Assembly (NCBI GenBank): GCA_965199845.1 | Contig: CBDATZ010000029.1 | Coordinates: forward strand, 1-64,000 | Length of the DNA: 64,000 nucleotides | Origin: Ilyomonas sp965199845 | Lineage (GTDB): Bacteria; Bacteroidota; Bacteroidia; Chitinophagales; Chitinophagaceae | Direction of reading: 5' to 3' | In this document: positions 27,489 to 37,054 of the stretch, piece after piece | How positions within the stretch are numbered: the first letter of the stretch is position 1 | How the letters are laid out: the number at the start of each line of letters is the position of its first letter | Program-made: the position numbers and the translations under genes | The notes under the pieces: generated by a model | What the model was told of the DNA's origin: nothing | Database searches by the model: none | What the model saw: only the letters and a program-made list of their open reading frames with translations

Positions 27489-28046
27489 TTATTTTACGCT
27501 AAAAGCAACTAAAAAAGTTCCCCAAAAAAGATAAACAACTCCGCCATCCGGATCAATTATATATTTAAGGCGTTCATTATAAAATTTTCCTTTTGGTTCT
27601 GTTACATTTACCTGAAGCGCATCTTGCGCCATATTCTTTTTATAATCGTAAGCGCCCCAGGTATTCCATACTTTATTAAAGATAATCGTCCAGCTATCGC
27701 CATGTCTTTTTGTGAATAAAGCATATTTACCGGCTGGTAATTTTTTTCCTTCAATCGTTACATCTTTATCAACTTCAAAAGTAGTGGCTTCGTTAGCACC
27801 GGCACGCCAAACTGAATCTTCCATCGGGTCTAAATTCTTACCTATTGTACGACCTTTAATTGCCGGACTTCCATAAGTCATTTTGATGGTTACTCCACTC
27901 GATGTTGTAGTAACAACACTATCTCGCGGACTTAGAAGGGGTGGACGTTTGGCTGTATCACTAATATTGGGCGTTGGCTGAGCATACGATTGTAACGCAA
28001 TACATAATGCCAGGCAAGTAACAGCCGTCATTATTAATTTCTTCAT
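27489..28046 (-). CDS. DUF2911-family exported protein
   Basis: 185-residue protein with a signal peptide (MKKLIMTAVTCLALCIALQSYAQ). The mature part matches DUF2911, common in Bacteroidota: VTIKMTYGSPAIKGRTIGKNLDPMEDSVWRAGANEATTFEVDKDVTIEGKKLPAGKYALFT is the conserved core (about 52-112), followed by WTIIFNKVWNTWGAYDY. The function of the family is unknown; the fold is a beta sandwich in the periplasm. It stands alone between a terminator and the divergent monooxygenase-like gene. Confidence 0.9.
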   Translation of the reverse strand: MKKLIMTAVTCLALCIALQSYAQPTPNISDTAKRPPLLSPRDSVVTTTSSGVTIKMTYGSPAIKGRTIGKNLDPMEDSVWRAGANEATTFEVDKDVTIEGKKLPAGKYALFTKRHGDSWTIIFNKVWNTWGAYDYKKNMAQDALQVNVTEPKGKFYNERLKYIIDPDGGVVYLFWGTFLVAFSVK

Positions 28047-28175
28047 AGTTGATTATTTTCTGCAAGTTTAAAGCATTGTGTTTAAAAAGTATTACCGAAT
28101 ATGTAATAACAACTTTCTTCATATTTAAAACATAAAAAGCGAAGTATCTTTCAAGAACCAAATAAAAGATATACA

Positions 28176-28541
28176 ATGAGCATTCTGTCAACACAAACTG
28201 TTTACCTGATTGATAAGTTTTTTATTCCGAAAGATTCAATTCAAGAATTACAGGAACGAAGCGCATACGCCAGGAACTTTTTAAAACAACTTCCCGGCTT
28301 CATTTCAAGTGAAGAATATGAGCAAACGGATGAACAAGGAAATCTTACGCTGATAACAATAGCAAACTGGCAAAGTATGATGAATATAAACAACGCAAAA
28401 GAAGCTATACAAGCCGAATTTAAACGCATCAACTTTAATCCGGCCGAGTTATATCAAAGATTAAACATCCGGTTTGAAAGAGGCATTTACACAAAGACGG
28501 TTGATAAAAATGATGTTCATAAATTTTTTATAAAACAATAA
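28176..28541 (+). CDS. Antibiotic-biosynthesis-monooxygenase-like (ABM) small protein
   Basis: 121-residue cytoplasmic protein with a dimeric alpha/beta-barrel pattern: a strand (VYLIDKFFIPK), a helix (IQELQERSAYARNFLKQLPGF), paired strands (ISSEEYEQTDEQGNLTLITIANWQ) and a helix (NAKEAIQAEFKRI). This matches ABM/quinol monooxygenase-type domains, which oxidise aromatic compounds or bind heme, but small members are often of unknown function. It is divergent from the DUF2911 gene; its stop codon lies inside the base of its terminator. Confidence 0.65.
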   Translation: MSILSTQTVYLIDKFFIPKDSIQELQERSAYARNFLKQLPGFISSEEYEQTDEQGNLTLITIANWQSMMNINNAKEAIQAEFKRINFNPAELYQRLNIRFERGIYTKTVDKNDVHKFFIKQ

Positions 28542-28567
28542 AGCCGCTTTCGGAGCGGCTTTATTTA
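28540..28567 (+). terminator. Terminator overlapping the ABM-like gene stop codon
   Basis: Perfect 9-bp stem AAAGCCGCT/AGCGGCTTT with the loop TTCGG, then TATTTAT. It begins inside the stop codon of the preceding gene. Confidence 0.8.
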
Positions 28568-28616
28568 TAAATCATCAAACAAAATCATCAGAGGATTATT
28601 ATTCTGAAATTCCCGT

Positions 28617-29042
28617 CTATTCATAACTGATGGTAAGGCTGATTGGTGTTGCCGCCAAAGCTTTAGAAATCGGGCAATTTTCTTTTGCTCCTTTCGCTAT
28701 TTCTTCAAATTTTTCTTTGCTTACACCGTCAATTACAGATGCTTTTAAATCGAGCGCGATAGAAGTAATTTTCGGACCAGCAGCCGGGTCTAATTCTACC
28801 GTTGCCGTGGTATCTAATGTGCCTGGTGTAAAACCGGCCTGGGTAAGTGCCGCGCTTACTGCCATGGTAAAACAACCTGCATGAGATGCGCCTAATAACT
28901 CTTCGGGATTGGTACCAACGCCGTCTGCAAAACGAGCATTGAAAGAATATTGCGTTTTGCTTAACGTTGTGCTTTGTGTTGTAAGTTCACCTTTTCCTTC
29001 TTTTAAATTACCGCTCCAATGAGCAGATGCTGTTCTTTTCAT
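28617..29042 (-). CDS. OsmC-family peroxiredoxin
   Basis: 141-residue thiol peroxidase that reduces organic hydroperoxides. The two catalytic cysteines are C57 in SHAGCFTMAV and C123 in ENCPISKAL, with the usual NPEELLGASHAGC context. The first half is the N-terminal beta domain typical of the OsmC subgroup (rather than Ohr). It is a single-gene unit, upstream of which 116 bases separate it from the yjbQ-like gene. Function in stress resistance follows from the family. Confidence 0.93.
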   Translation of the reverse strand: MKRTASAHWSGNLKEGKGELTTQSTTLSKTQYSFNARFADGVGTNPEELLGASHAGCFTMAVSAALTQAGFTPGTLDTTATVELDPAAGPKITSIALDLKASVIDGVSKEKFEEIAKGAKENCPISKALAATPISLTISYE

Positions 29043-29158
29043 ATTTGTTTCGTTTGTTTATAAATAGCAAAGGTTGTTTATTTACGTATGCAAAGTAAAT
29101 AGATTAAATAAAATAATTTTTGCTTAACGAAGTCATTACAAGATATATACGTATCCAT

Positions 29159-29575
29159 TCATTCGCCCCAAACTGTAATCACCAGATTCCTGGCGCCGCC
29201 GCGATTGCGGTGTTCACATAAATAAATGCCTTGCCAGGTGCCCAAAGCAAGTCGTCCGTTCGCAATAGGAATCATCACAGAACTGCCTAACAGCGCTGCT
29301 TTCAAATGCGCCGGCATATCATCGGAACCTTCATCGTTATGAAGATAATCAGGATCATTTTCAGGCGCCACTTTATTAAAATAAGTTTCAAAATCTTTAC
29401 GCACAGTCGGGTCTGCATTTTCATTAATGGTAAGCGAGGCAGATGTATGCTGAATAAATACCTGGCACATGCCTTTTGAAAATTCTTTTATTTGTGGCAC
29501 AGCATGTAGCACTTCGGAAGTAATTAAATGAAAACCTCTTCGCTGTTGTGAAAGACGAATATCTTGCTGGTACAT
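29159..29575 (-). CDS. yjbQ: YjbQ/UPF0047-family protein
   Basis: About 139 residues, the usual length. All family marks are present: SLTINENADPTVRKDFE (about 49-65), the LHNDEGSDDMPAHLKAALLGSS block with its histidines (about 80-101), GRLALGTWQGIYLCEHRNR and the terminal LVITVWGE. Members are trimeric; E. coli YjbQ has weak thiamine-phosphate synthase activity and some databases call the family secondary thiamine-phosphate synthase, but its main role is not established. ATGs at 29581 and 29575 are two residues apart; either may be used. Confidence 0.93.
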   Translation of the reverse strand: MYQQDIRLSQQRRGFHLITSEVLHAVPQIKEFSKGMCQVFIQHTSASLTINENADPTVRKDFETYFNKVAPENDPDYLHNDEGSDDMPAHLKAALLGSSVMIPIANGRLALGTWQGIYLCEHRNRGGARNLVITVWGE

Positions 29576-29652
29576 TTTCATAAACGCGTTTGACTTTATA
29601 CATTTATTTGTTCACACGAAAAAACAATAACCCAAACAGAAAATCGAGTTTA

Positions 29653-29682
29653 TAAAAAAAGCCATTGTACATACAATGGCTT
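29653..29682 (-). terminator. Terminator for the small coiled-coil gene
   Basis: Stem AAAGCCATTGT/ACAATGGCTTT around a short loop; on the minus strand it is followed by a run of seven T, so it terminates the gene whose stop is at 29704. Confidence 0.85.
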
Positions 29683-29703
29683 TACAATTGGATTTTTATA
29701 AGA

Positions 29704-29979
29704 TTATGCTGGTTCTTCAGCAACGTCTAAATTATATTTCTTTACAAACTCATCTCTGTGTGCCTGTAATTTATCAATCAATTGTGTTACGGTTTCTACA
29801 GTTGCATCTGCGTGCTCGTGTACGTCAGGTAATTCTTGTTCTAATAAAGCTACGTTAGCATTCATATTATCAGCTTCAATCTGGGCCACTTTTTTCAGTA
29901 CCGATGTCTGGCTGTTTTTTAAATCTTCAAGTTCGCGAAGCATTTTATCCATTGCTTCCATTTTTGCTCTGTTGTCCAT
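29704..29979 (-). CDS. Small coiled-coil protein of unknown function
   Basis: 91-residue acidic, almost entirely helical protein (MDNRAKMEAMDKMLRELEDLKNSQ..., VALLEQELPDVHEHADATVETVTQLIDKLQAHRDEF) with heptad-like leucine spacing and no signal peptide or membrane helix. No family is recognised. It has its own terminator and is divergent from the M36 protease gene. It is probably a real cytoplasmic protein, with function open. Confidence 0.7.
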   Translation of the reverse strand: MDNRAKMEAMDKMLRELEDLKNSQTSVLKKVAQIEADNMNANVALLEQELPDVHEHADATVETVTQLIDKLQAHRDEFVKKYNLDVAEEPA

Positions 29980-30114
29980 AAAAAATTGTTTTATAGTTAC
30001 AGTTTACATTTTGTAAAAACAATGCCGGATTGTGTTAACGCAAATGTTTTTTAACAAATGAATTTTTTCTTCCTAATTTGGATTTCTATTTTAACATACC
30101 AATTATCAGTTACT

Positions 30115-33100
30115 ATGAAAATGAATGTTACTCCGTTAAAAACTCTAAGTCTTGTATTGCTGTTATTATTCAGTATTACAACGTACTCGCAAAGTGTAAA
30201 AAGCAATGACGAGACTCTTAAAACAAAGATTGCCAAAAACATGGCGCGTGTTGGCATTACAAGTCAGAACCTGCAAGATGCGCATATCTCAAGTCATTAT
30301 ACAGACAGCAAAACCGGTATCGAGCATATTTATTTGCAACAGGCTTATAAAGGTATCGAGGTATATAACCAGATTATTTCACTTGCTTTTAAAGATGACA
30401 AATTATTTTACGCTTCGGGTAAATTTATAAAAGGAATTGAAAAGAAAGTTGGCAACGTTTCAACTCCTGTTTCTGCGCAGGACGCTGTAGTAAAAGCAGC
30501 CGCGCATCTGAACCTGGCTTCCTCATTAAAAAATCTGGTTGCAAAGACAAATAGTTTTACGGCAGAAAACAAGATGCTTTTTTCGCCGGCCGGTATTGCA
30601 AAAAGAGACATTGAAACCAAATTGTATTGGACTGCTGATAGTCTGGGTACTCTTCATTTAACATGGAATGTAAATATTGATGTGTTAAACAAACCGGATT
30701 GGTGGAATGTGCGCGTTGATGCTTTATCGGGAAGCATTATACAAAAAGATAACTGGACGGTTTATGAAAAAGCTAACCAACAGGCGACAAGCACAAATAA
30801 AGCAAATAATCATTGGAATAAAGCCGGATTTAATAACACTGAAAATAACTTTTTTGCTCCGCCTACTTCCGTAGCCAGTGCTTCTTATTATGTAATTCCT
30901 TTTCCGGCAGACAATCTTAATATAACCAATTTTACGACTGTTACCAATCCCTGGGAAAATGCAGGCGCAGGTAACAACGCTACAACTTACGGCTGGCAAT
31001 ACGATGGTGCTGCTGATTACACAATTACACGTGGTAATAATGTGTATGCTTACGATGATAGTGCAAATAAAAATGCGCCGGGCAGACCCGCAAAATCACT
31101 GACGCCGTTGCCAAATTTAAAATTTGCCGCCGCTCCTAACTTTACCAAACTGCCGTATGACAGCGTAAACAGAACCGCCGCCACTATCAATTTATTTTAC
31201 TGGAATAATTTAATGCATGATGTGATGTATCAATATGGTTTTGATGAAATATCAGGTAATTTTCAGGCTGATAATATGAATCGCGGCGGTGTAGGTACAG
31301 ATTACGTATTAGCAGAAGCGCAGGACGGTTCGGGACTAAGCAATGCTAATTTTAATACGCCGCCGGATGGCTATAGCGGAAGAATGCAAATGTACCTGTG
31401 GCCAACAGCGCCCGCGTTTACTATCAATACACCCCCTTCTATTGCCGGACAATATTTTAGCGTTGAGAGCGCTTTCAGCGTAAACAACCAGCTATCAGAT
31501 GTGGGTCCTGTAACCGGTACGGTTGTTTATTACAGTCGTATTGATACATTAGGTTGTGGTGCATTACCAGCCGGTAACGATTCGCTGAAAGGAAAAATTG
31601 CATTGATTTACAGAGGTACGTGTGGCTTTGTTGATAAAGTAAAAAATGCGCAGAACGCAGGAGCCATTGCCATTATTATGGTGAACAATGTACCCGGCAG
31701 TCCTTTTATAATGGGTGGCACAGACAATACAATTACCATTCCTGCCATAATGGTTTCATCAACAGACGGAGCTTTATTTGCTGGCACCATTCGGTCAGGT
31801 AATACCGTAACCGCAACGTTGGCTGCAAGCATTCCTTTAGACGGAGATTTTGACAATGGCGTTATGTGTCACGAATATGGTCATGGTGTATCCAATCGTT
31901 TAACAGGCGGACCCGCTAATGCAAGCTGCGTATATAATGCGGAAGAAGCAGGGGAAGGTTGGAGCGATTTTATGGCGTTAATGATGACGACCAACTGGGC
32001 AACCGCTCAACTTACTGATGGTAGTAAACCACGTGGTTTAGGAACTTACGATATTGGCGAGCAACCAAGCGGCGCAGGCATAAGAACTTTTCCTTATAGT
32101 ACCAATATGAATATCAATCCCTGGACTTATGCGGATATGGTAGAAGGCATGGATGTACACTATACCGGTGAAATCTGGTGTTCTGCGCTTTGGGATATGA
32201 CATGGAATATCATTCAGCAGGAAGGTAAAATTGAAGGCAATCTTTACAATGCTGCTGCCGGCGGCGGAAATAATATTGCGTTGCAACTTGTATTGGAAGG
32301 AATGAAATTACAACCTTGCGGTCCCGGCTTTTTAGATGCCCGCGATGCAATACTGGCGGCCGATTCTATTTTTTATGGTTACAAACATAAATGCGCTATC
32401 TGGAATGCTTTTGCACGCAGAGGCATGGGCGTTAGCGCTTCTCAGGGTTCAGTAAATAGTACGGGTGATCAAACAGCCGCTACCGATGTACCCGGCGTTA
32501 TGTTAACAAAAACAACAGAACCTGTTATAACAACCGGGCAGTTTACCGAACAACTAACAGCAACTTGCGGTTGTGCTGTTCCAACAGGCAGTTATAAGAT
32601 AACCGATACGTTATCTACTCATTTTACTTATGTTAGCAGTACCGGTGGCTCTGTAGCAAATAACGTAGTAACGTTCCCGCTAACTTTTACAGCTCCGCTC
32701 GAAGAAAAAACGTTTAGCGTTACATTAGCGCCAACCTTTACTTCGTGCAATATTGATAGTGTAGTAAATGACGACAGAGATAGTCATAAAAAAGGCGGCT
32801 TTACATCTACCACAATCTACGGTGGTGCCAAATGGGATACCGTTTCTACAAGGTCTTACAGTCCGACTCATGCCTGGTATGCTTCTGATGCCGACTCGCT
32901 TACACAGTTTGTATTAACATCCGGCAACTTTATACCTAAAGGTTTATCAACGCTATCTTTCTGGCATTATGTAAATACAGAATATAGCTATGACGGCGGT
33001 GTAGTTGAGTTGCAGGTAAATAACGGAAAATGGAGAGATGCACAACCTTATTTTACCAAGAATGGATATAATGGTATTGTCAGTGAAGCAAATAGCAATC

Positions 33101-33897
33101 TTCCCGAAGCGTATGCTTTTACAGGAACACCGTTTACCACTTTTAGCCAGTCGCTTGTAGATCTGACACCGTTTGCCGACAGCACGGTTAAAGCAAGATT
33201 CAAGATGCGTTCCGATTCGGCGTCGGCTATAGATGGCTGGTATGTAGATGATATAACGGTTGCCAACGGTTGCGGCGCTTACCAAAAAATCGGCTTATAC
33301 GATGCATCCGGCAAACTATCGGCTTCCTTTGGTATTCCGGTTTATTACACACCATCTGTTTTACCGCTTACCTTGGTTAATTTCTCAGCAACGGCACAAG
33401 GCACATCTTCATTATTACAATGGCAAACCGCTTCTGAAATCAACACAAAAGAGTTTATAGTAGAAGCCAGCAAAGACGGCGCTGCATATACTTCTATCGG
33501 AACAACAATAGCGAAGGGACAAAGCAGCAATACATACACTTTGTATGATTTCAATCCGTATAACGGCTGGAATTATTACCGAATCAAAATGGTAGATAAA
33601 GATGGTTCGTTTACGTATTCGCCTGTGCGTTCTGTATTGTTCTCCGGCAAAAGTTTAATTGTAGTAAAACCAAACCCGGCTGTGAACAATACAACAGTTT
33701 ACTTTGATAAAGAACTGAAGGTTTCTTACATTACAGTTACCGATATGCAGGGCAAAATAATCAAACAGATTTCTGCGAAGAATGTAGTGGGTTCTTATAC
33801 ATTCAGTACAGCTAATCTGGCTGCAGGCACATACTTAATAAAAGTATCGCCGCAAACCGGCTCGCCAGTTACAGTAAAGCTTGTTGTACATCATTAA
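30115..33897 (+). CDS. Secreted M36-family (fungalysin-like) metalloprotease with PA domain and T9SS sorting tail
   Basis: 1,260-residue secreted zinc protease. Order: signal peptide (MKMNVTPLKTLSLVLLLLFSITTYSQ), FTP-like propeptide (to about 230), M36 catalytic region with a protease-associated insertion (about 455-575; KGKIALIYRGTCGFVDKVKNAQ), the zinc site HEYGH at 586-590 with the third ligand E614 in GEGWSDF, then beta-sandwich domains and a C-terminal type A T9SS sorting domain (VVKPNPAVNNTTVYF to the final LVVHH). It should cross the outer membrane by the type IX system, fitting the PorW-like gene at 40.7-43.7 kb. The ATG at 30115 starts the signal peptide; an upstream frame extension from 30058 is unlikely. 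Confidence 0.93.
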   Translation: MKMNVTPLKTLSLVLLLLFSITTYSQSVKSNDETLKTKIAKNMARVGITSQNLQDAHISSHYTDSKTGIEHIYLQQAYKGIEVYNQIISLAFKDDKLFYASGKFIKGIEKKVGNVSTPVSAQDAVVKAAAHLNLASSLKNLVAKTNSFTAENKMLFSPAGIAKRDIETKLYWTADSLGTLHLTWNVNIDVLNKPDWWNVRVDALSGSIIQKDNWTVYEKANQQATSTNKANNHWNKAGFNNTENNFFAPPTSVASASYYVIPFPADNLNITNFTTVTNPWENAGAGNNATTYGWQYDGAADYTITRGNNVYAYDDSANKNAPGRPAKSLTPLPNLKFAAAPNFTKLPYDSVNRTAATINLFYWNNLMHDVMYQYGFDEISGNFQADNMNRGGVGTDYVLAEAQDGSGLSNANFNTPPDGYSGRMQMYLWPTAPAFTINTPPSIAGQYFSVESAFSVNNQLSDVGPVTGTVVYYSRIDTLGCGALPAGNDSLKGKIALIYRGTCGFVDKVKNAQNAGAIAIIMVNNVPGSPFIMGGTDNTITIPAIMVSSTDGALFAGTIRSGNTVTATLAASIPLDGDFDNGVMCHEYGHGVSNRLTGGPANASCVYNAEEAGEGWSDFMALMMTTNWATAQLTDGSKPRGLGTYDIGEQPSGAGIRTFPYSTNMNINPWTYADMVEGMDVHYTGEIWCSALWDMTWNIIQQEGKIEGNLYNAAAGGGNNIALQLVLEGMKLQPCGPGFLDARDAILAADSIFYGYKHKCAIWNAFARRGMGVSASQGSVNSTGDQTAATDVPGVMLTKTTEPVITTGQFTEQLTATCGCAVPTGSYKITDTLSTHFTYVSSTGGSVANNVVTFPLTFTAPLEEKTFSVTLAPTFTSCNIDSVVNDDRDSHKKGGFTSTTIYGGAKWDTVSTRSYSPTHAWYASDADSLTQFVLTSGNFIPKGLSTLSFWHYVNTEYSYDGGVVELQVNNGKWRDAQPYFTKNGYNGIVSEANSNLPEAYAFTGTPFTTFSQSLVDLTPFADSTVKARFKMRSDSASAIDGWYVDDITVANGCGAYQKIGLYDASGKLSASFGIPVYYTPSVLPLTLVNFSATAQGTSSLLQWQTASEINTKEFIVEASKDGAAYTSIGTTIAKGQSSNTYTLYDFNPYNGWNYYRIKMVDKDGSFTYSPVRSVLFSGKSLIVVKPNPAVNNTTVYFDKELKVSYITVTDMQGKIIKQISAKNVVGSYTFSTANLAAGTYLIKVSPQTGSPVTVKLVVHH

Positions 33898-33916
33898 TCG
33901 TTCATTTCTTTTATGC

Positions 33917-33948
33917 AAAAGCCGCTTTATTGTAAAGCGGCTTTTGTA
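33917..33948 (+). terminator. Rho-independent terminator after the M36 protease gene
   Basis: Perfect 13-bp stem AAAAGCCGCTTTA/TAAAGCGGCTTTT with a 3-base loop followed by GTATTT. Confidence 0.88.
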
Positions 33949-34041
33949 TTTATTTATATTGAATGATGCAACAAAACACGATGCGATTTATTAAACAAAA
34001 CAGTATTTCTATACTTATATTTGAGTATTAAAAGAAGCCAA

Positions 34042-34734
34042 ATGAAACCCGTTGTTTTTATCGTCCTTTTCTCTTTTATTATCAACTCCGATTTGTTTTC
34101 GCAAAATAAAAAACATATTGTGCAAGGCAATGATGATATTGATTCGAGTATTGCCGTAACAGATAAGTTTCATTATCCATCCTTCATCACTGGCCGCGTT
34201 GTTTTCAGAGATGGAAAAGTATCTATGGGTCCGCTAAATTATAATTTACTGGTTGGCGAAGTGCAGTTTATTAATCCGGGTGGCGATACGCTTGCGCTGG
34301 CTGATGAAGGATTGATTAAATATATATCAATAGATAAAGATTCTTTCTTTTACGATAACGTTTACCTGCAGTTTGTTGATGGTAATTCTTCTGCAAAACT
34401 CGCGAAACACGAAAAAATAAGACTGGCAGATATTAAGAAAGGCGGCGCTTTTGGTACAGCCACTTCGGGCGGTGGAATAGAGACATACACATCGTTAAAC
34501 ACCGGTACGAGAACCAACTCGTTAACCGAAAAAAAAGAAATGATTTTCCTTACAAAAACCTCGTATTATATCGGAGATAATTACTATCATTTCCTGCCGG
34601 CAACGAAAAAAAATGTGCTGAGAATGTTTGGTAAAAAAAAGGGTATAGAAGATTTTCTTGAAACAAATAAAATTAACCTCAACAAAGAAGAAGATCTGAA
34701 AAAATTGATTGCTTTTTTGAACGAACCCGATTGA
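34042..34734 (+). CDS. Exported protein of unknown function
   Basis: About 230 residues with a signal peptide (MKPVVFIVLFSFIINSDLFSQ). The mature part has beta-rich segments (FITGRVVFRDGKVSMGPLNYNLLVGEVQFIN, LADEGLIKYISIDKDSFFYDNVYLQFV) followed by a helical, lysine-rich C-terminus. No catalytic motif or named family is recognised. The in-frame TTG at 34021 is a weaker start; the ATG at 34042 begins the signal peptide. It is probably periplasmic or outer-membrane associated. Confidence 0.65.
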   Translation: MKPVVFIVLFSFIINSDLFSQNKKHIVQGNDDIDSSIAVTDKFHYPSFITGRVVFRDGKVSMGPLNYNLLVGEVQFINPGGDTLALADEGLIKYISIDKDSFFYDNVYLQFVDGNSSAKLAKHEKIRLADIKKGGAFGTATSGGGIETYTSLNTGTRTNSLTEKKEMIFLTKTSYYIGDNYYHFLPATKKNVLRMFGKKKGIEDFLETNKINLNKEEDLKKLIAFLNEPD

Positions 34735-34769
34735 ATAGGGAAATAAAAACACTCCATTTCCAATTTTCA

Positions 34770-35195
34770 TTATTTTCTCATCTTTAAATTCCGTTCTGCC
34801 AAAGCGAGTTCTAAGATCGTAGCTCCCTGCGTTTTATCTATATCCAAAGCCATTCTCATTAACGATAACGATTCGCTGTCTTTTTCCGAATATATCGTAT
34901 CGCTCATTGCCACTTGCGCGGCATGAAACAGTATGAGCAGCGGCGATTCGGAACCTATCAACAAAACGAGATAATGAAAATAACTCAGCAAGTCGCCAAT
35001 CTCATTTTTATAATCAAAAAACACATTTACTTCGTCCGGAAAATCAATGGTTGCTGTTAGCGGGTACGCTCTTAAAATGCTAAACACCTGGTACGTTTCT
35101 TCGCCTGTAAAGGCTTCATCTTCAAACAAAGAAAAGAACAGGAGCAAATGACAAAACGCTTTTTCTTTTGTGATAACAACTTGCTGGTATTGCAT
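34770..35195 (-). CDS. Hypothetical helical protein
   Basis: 141-residue acidic, mostly helical cytoplasmic protein (FCHLLLFFSLFEDEAFTGEETYQVFSILRA..., VFFDYKNEIGDLLSYFHYLVLLIGSE...). The repeating helices with acidic turns recall TerB-like domains, but the conserved Asp/Glu motif is not clear. No signal peptide. It converges on the exported-protein gene and is divergent from the ImmA-like gene. Function unknown. Confidence 0.6.
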   Translation of the reverse strand: MQYQQVVITKEKAFCHLLLFFSLFEDEAFTGEETYQVFSILRAYPLTATIDFPDEVNVFFDYKNEIGDLLSYFHYLVLLIGSESPLLILFHAAQVAMSDTIYSEKDSESLSLMRMALDIDKTQGATILELALAERNLKMRK

Positions 35196-35365
35196 TGATG
35201 TGTTGAGTGTTGATTGAATCTTGAGTAAAGCTACAAAATGCGACTATTGAATTGCTAAAGAAAACTTTGAATTTTTCTTTTTTGAAAAGATTAAAATTTC
35301 TAAAACTAAATAACAATCTTTAACTTAATATCGCTTGCTATAATTATCAAAGTTATTTTTGATTA

Positions 35366-36511
35366 ATGGCTTCTACTTTACCTTATAATATTCAAATTAT
35401 TAATTGGGCTTTAGCTCGGGCTGGCTTTAGCGCGCAACAATTTGCTAAAGAGAATCCAGAAATAAAGATATTAGACTGGATTGATAACCGCAAGCAGCCG
35501 ACAATTAAGCAATTAGAAATTTTTTCGAATAAAGTACATCTGCCTTTTGGTTACCTTTTTTTAAATGAACCACCACAAGAAAAATTACCATTTCCATTCT
35601 TTAGAACAGGTAAAATTACTACCAGCCAAATTAGCACCGAGGTCTATGATACAATACAGATTATACAACGCAAACAAGATTGGCTGAGAGACTACTTAGC
35701 CGAAGTCGAAGGAATTGATCCATTATCTTTTGTAGGAAAATTTGGCAGACAAACAAGGGCTACTGATATTATTAAAAATATCAAAACAACTCTTGATTTG
35801 CGTGATGATTGGGCTACAAAATTTGCCACTGTAATAGAAGCAAGAAATTACTTAATAGACAAAATTGAAGAGATTGGAATTTTAGTGACAGTTAGTGGAT
35901 TTGTGGGTAATAATACGCATAGGACTATATCCGTTGAGGAATGTCGCGGATTTGTTTTGGTAGATGATTATGCGCCTTTTTTATTTATTAATAATAAAGA
36001 TGCACAAACTGCACAAATCTTTACTCTTATTCATGAACTAGCTCATGTATGGCTTGGTAAAAGTGCAGGTTTCGATTTAAATGAATTGATGCCTGCAGAT
36101 GATCCGATAGAAAGGTTATGTGATGAGGTTGCGGCAGCACTACTGGTTCCGGAAAAACTATTTGTAGAAAAATGGCAAAGTGCTGTCAATAATTTCTTTT
36201 TTCTATCAATGTATTTCAAAGTCAGCCCTATTGTTATTGCCCGAAGAGCGTTAGAACTAAAAAAGATTGATCAAGAAACCTTTTTTGCTTTCTATAATAG
36301 TTATAAAGCAAAAGCAAATGAGGACAGTGCTGTTAGTAGTGTAAACATCGGAGGCGATTTCTATAATACAGCTAAATGGCGTATGAGTCCACGCTTCATG
36401 AGATATGTCAATAAAGCAGTAAATGGTGGTGATTTGCTTTATAAAGACGCCTATCGTTTAACCGGATTAAGTGGAAAAACCTATTCTGAATTCTTAAAGA
36501 AAAAAATGTAA
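35366..36511 (+). CDS. ImmA/IrrE-family metalloprotease with N-terminal HTH-like region
   Basis: 381-residue cytoplasmic zinc protease. Residues 1-65 resemble a degenerate XRE-type helix-turn-helix (NWALARAGFSAQQFAKENPEIKILDWIDNRKQPTIKQLEIFS), followed by a linker and the ImmA/IrrE domain with H223-E224-L225-A226-H227 and the downstream E254 in CDEVAAALLVP. Such proteins cleave regulators, or act as the antitoxin-like partner in toxin-antitoxin modules (COG2856). The gene is followed 3 bases later by a PIN-like DUF4411 gene, a pairing seen in type II toxin-antitoxin modules. Both look more AT-rich than their neighbours, consistent with horizontal acquisition. Confidence 0.9.
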   Translation: MASTLPYNIQIINWALARAGFSAQQFAKENPEIKILDWIDNRKQPTIKQLEIFSNKVHLPFGYLFLNEPPQEKLPFPFFRTGKITTSQISTEVYDTIQIIQRKQDWLRDYLAEVEGIDPLSFVGKFGRQTRATDIIKNIKTTLDLRDDWATKFATVIEARNYLIDKIEEIGILVTVSGFVGNNTHRTISVEECRGFVLVDDYAPFLFINNKDAQTAQIFTLIHELAHVWLGKSAGFDLNELMPADDPIERLCDEVAAALLVPEKLFVEKWQSAVNNFFFLSMYFKVSPIVIARRALELKKIDQETFFAFYNSYKAKANEDSAVSSVNIGGDFYNTAKWRMSPRFMRYVNKAVNGGDLLYKDAYRLTGLSGKTYSEFLKKKM

Positions 36512-36514
36512 TCT

Positions 36515-37006
36515 GTGCCCCAATTTTTATTAGATACTAACTGTTTTATACAATCTCACATGCAATATTTACCCTTAGATATTGCTATTAGTTTTTGGAG
36601 TAAATTAGATAAATTAGCTATTGACGGCAAAATAGGAAGCATAGATAAAGTTTACAAAGAGATAGCTAAGTATGATGGAAAAGTAAAACAATGGGTAAAT
36701 GATTTACCATTTGAATTCTTTTGTGAAACTAATAGTTGTATTAATGAATATGCCTACTTGATGAAATGGGCACTACAGCAAAATAGTCATTATCTACCAC
36801 AAGCTATTTCCGACTTTGCTGATATTAATCGAGCAGATGCTTGGTTAATAGCACAAGCGCAATACAGTCAGTGTACAGTAGTCACTTATGAGGTTGCTGA
36901 TTCAAAACGAAAAAAGACAATTAAAATTCCTGACGTTTGTTCTTCGCTAAATATCCAATGTACCAATTTAAATGGAATGTTTAGACAGTTGGGAGAAACA
37001 TTTTAA
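36515..37006 (+). CDS. DUF4411 (PIN-like) protein, probable toxin
   Basis: 163-residue protein of the DUF4411 family, a PIN-like nuclease fold. The N-terminus FLLDTNCFIQ holds the first acidic residue, Glu in IDKVYKEIAKYDGK the second, and D/D in DINRADAWLIAQA the third and fourth, then CTVVTYEVADSKRKKTIKIPDVC closes the fold. PIN toxins cut RNA; the role here is inferred from this fold and the linked ImmA/IrrE gene. The start is GTG, 3 bases after the upstream stop, so the two are translationally linked, as expected for a toxin-antitoxin pair. Confidence 0.85.
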   Translation: MPQFLLDTNCFIQSHMQYLPLDIAISFWSKLDKLAIDGKIGSIDKVYKEIAKYDGKVKQWVNDLPFEFFCETNSCINEYAYLMKWALQQNSHYLPQAISDFADINRADAWLIAQAQYSQCTVVTYEVADSKRKKTIKIPDVCSSLNIQCTNLNGMFRQLGETF

Positions 37007-37054
37007 CCACTTCTATTACAGCGATTATGAAAATCTATTAATTTTATATTTCTC

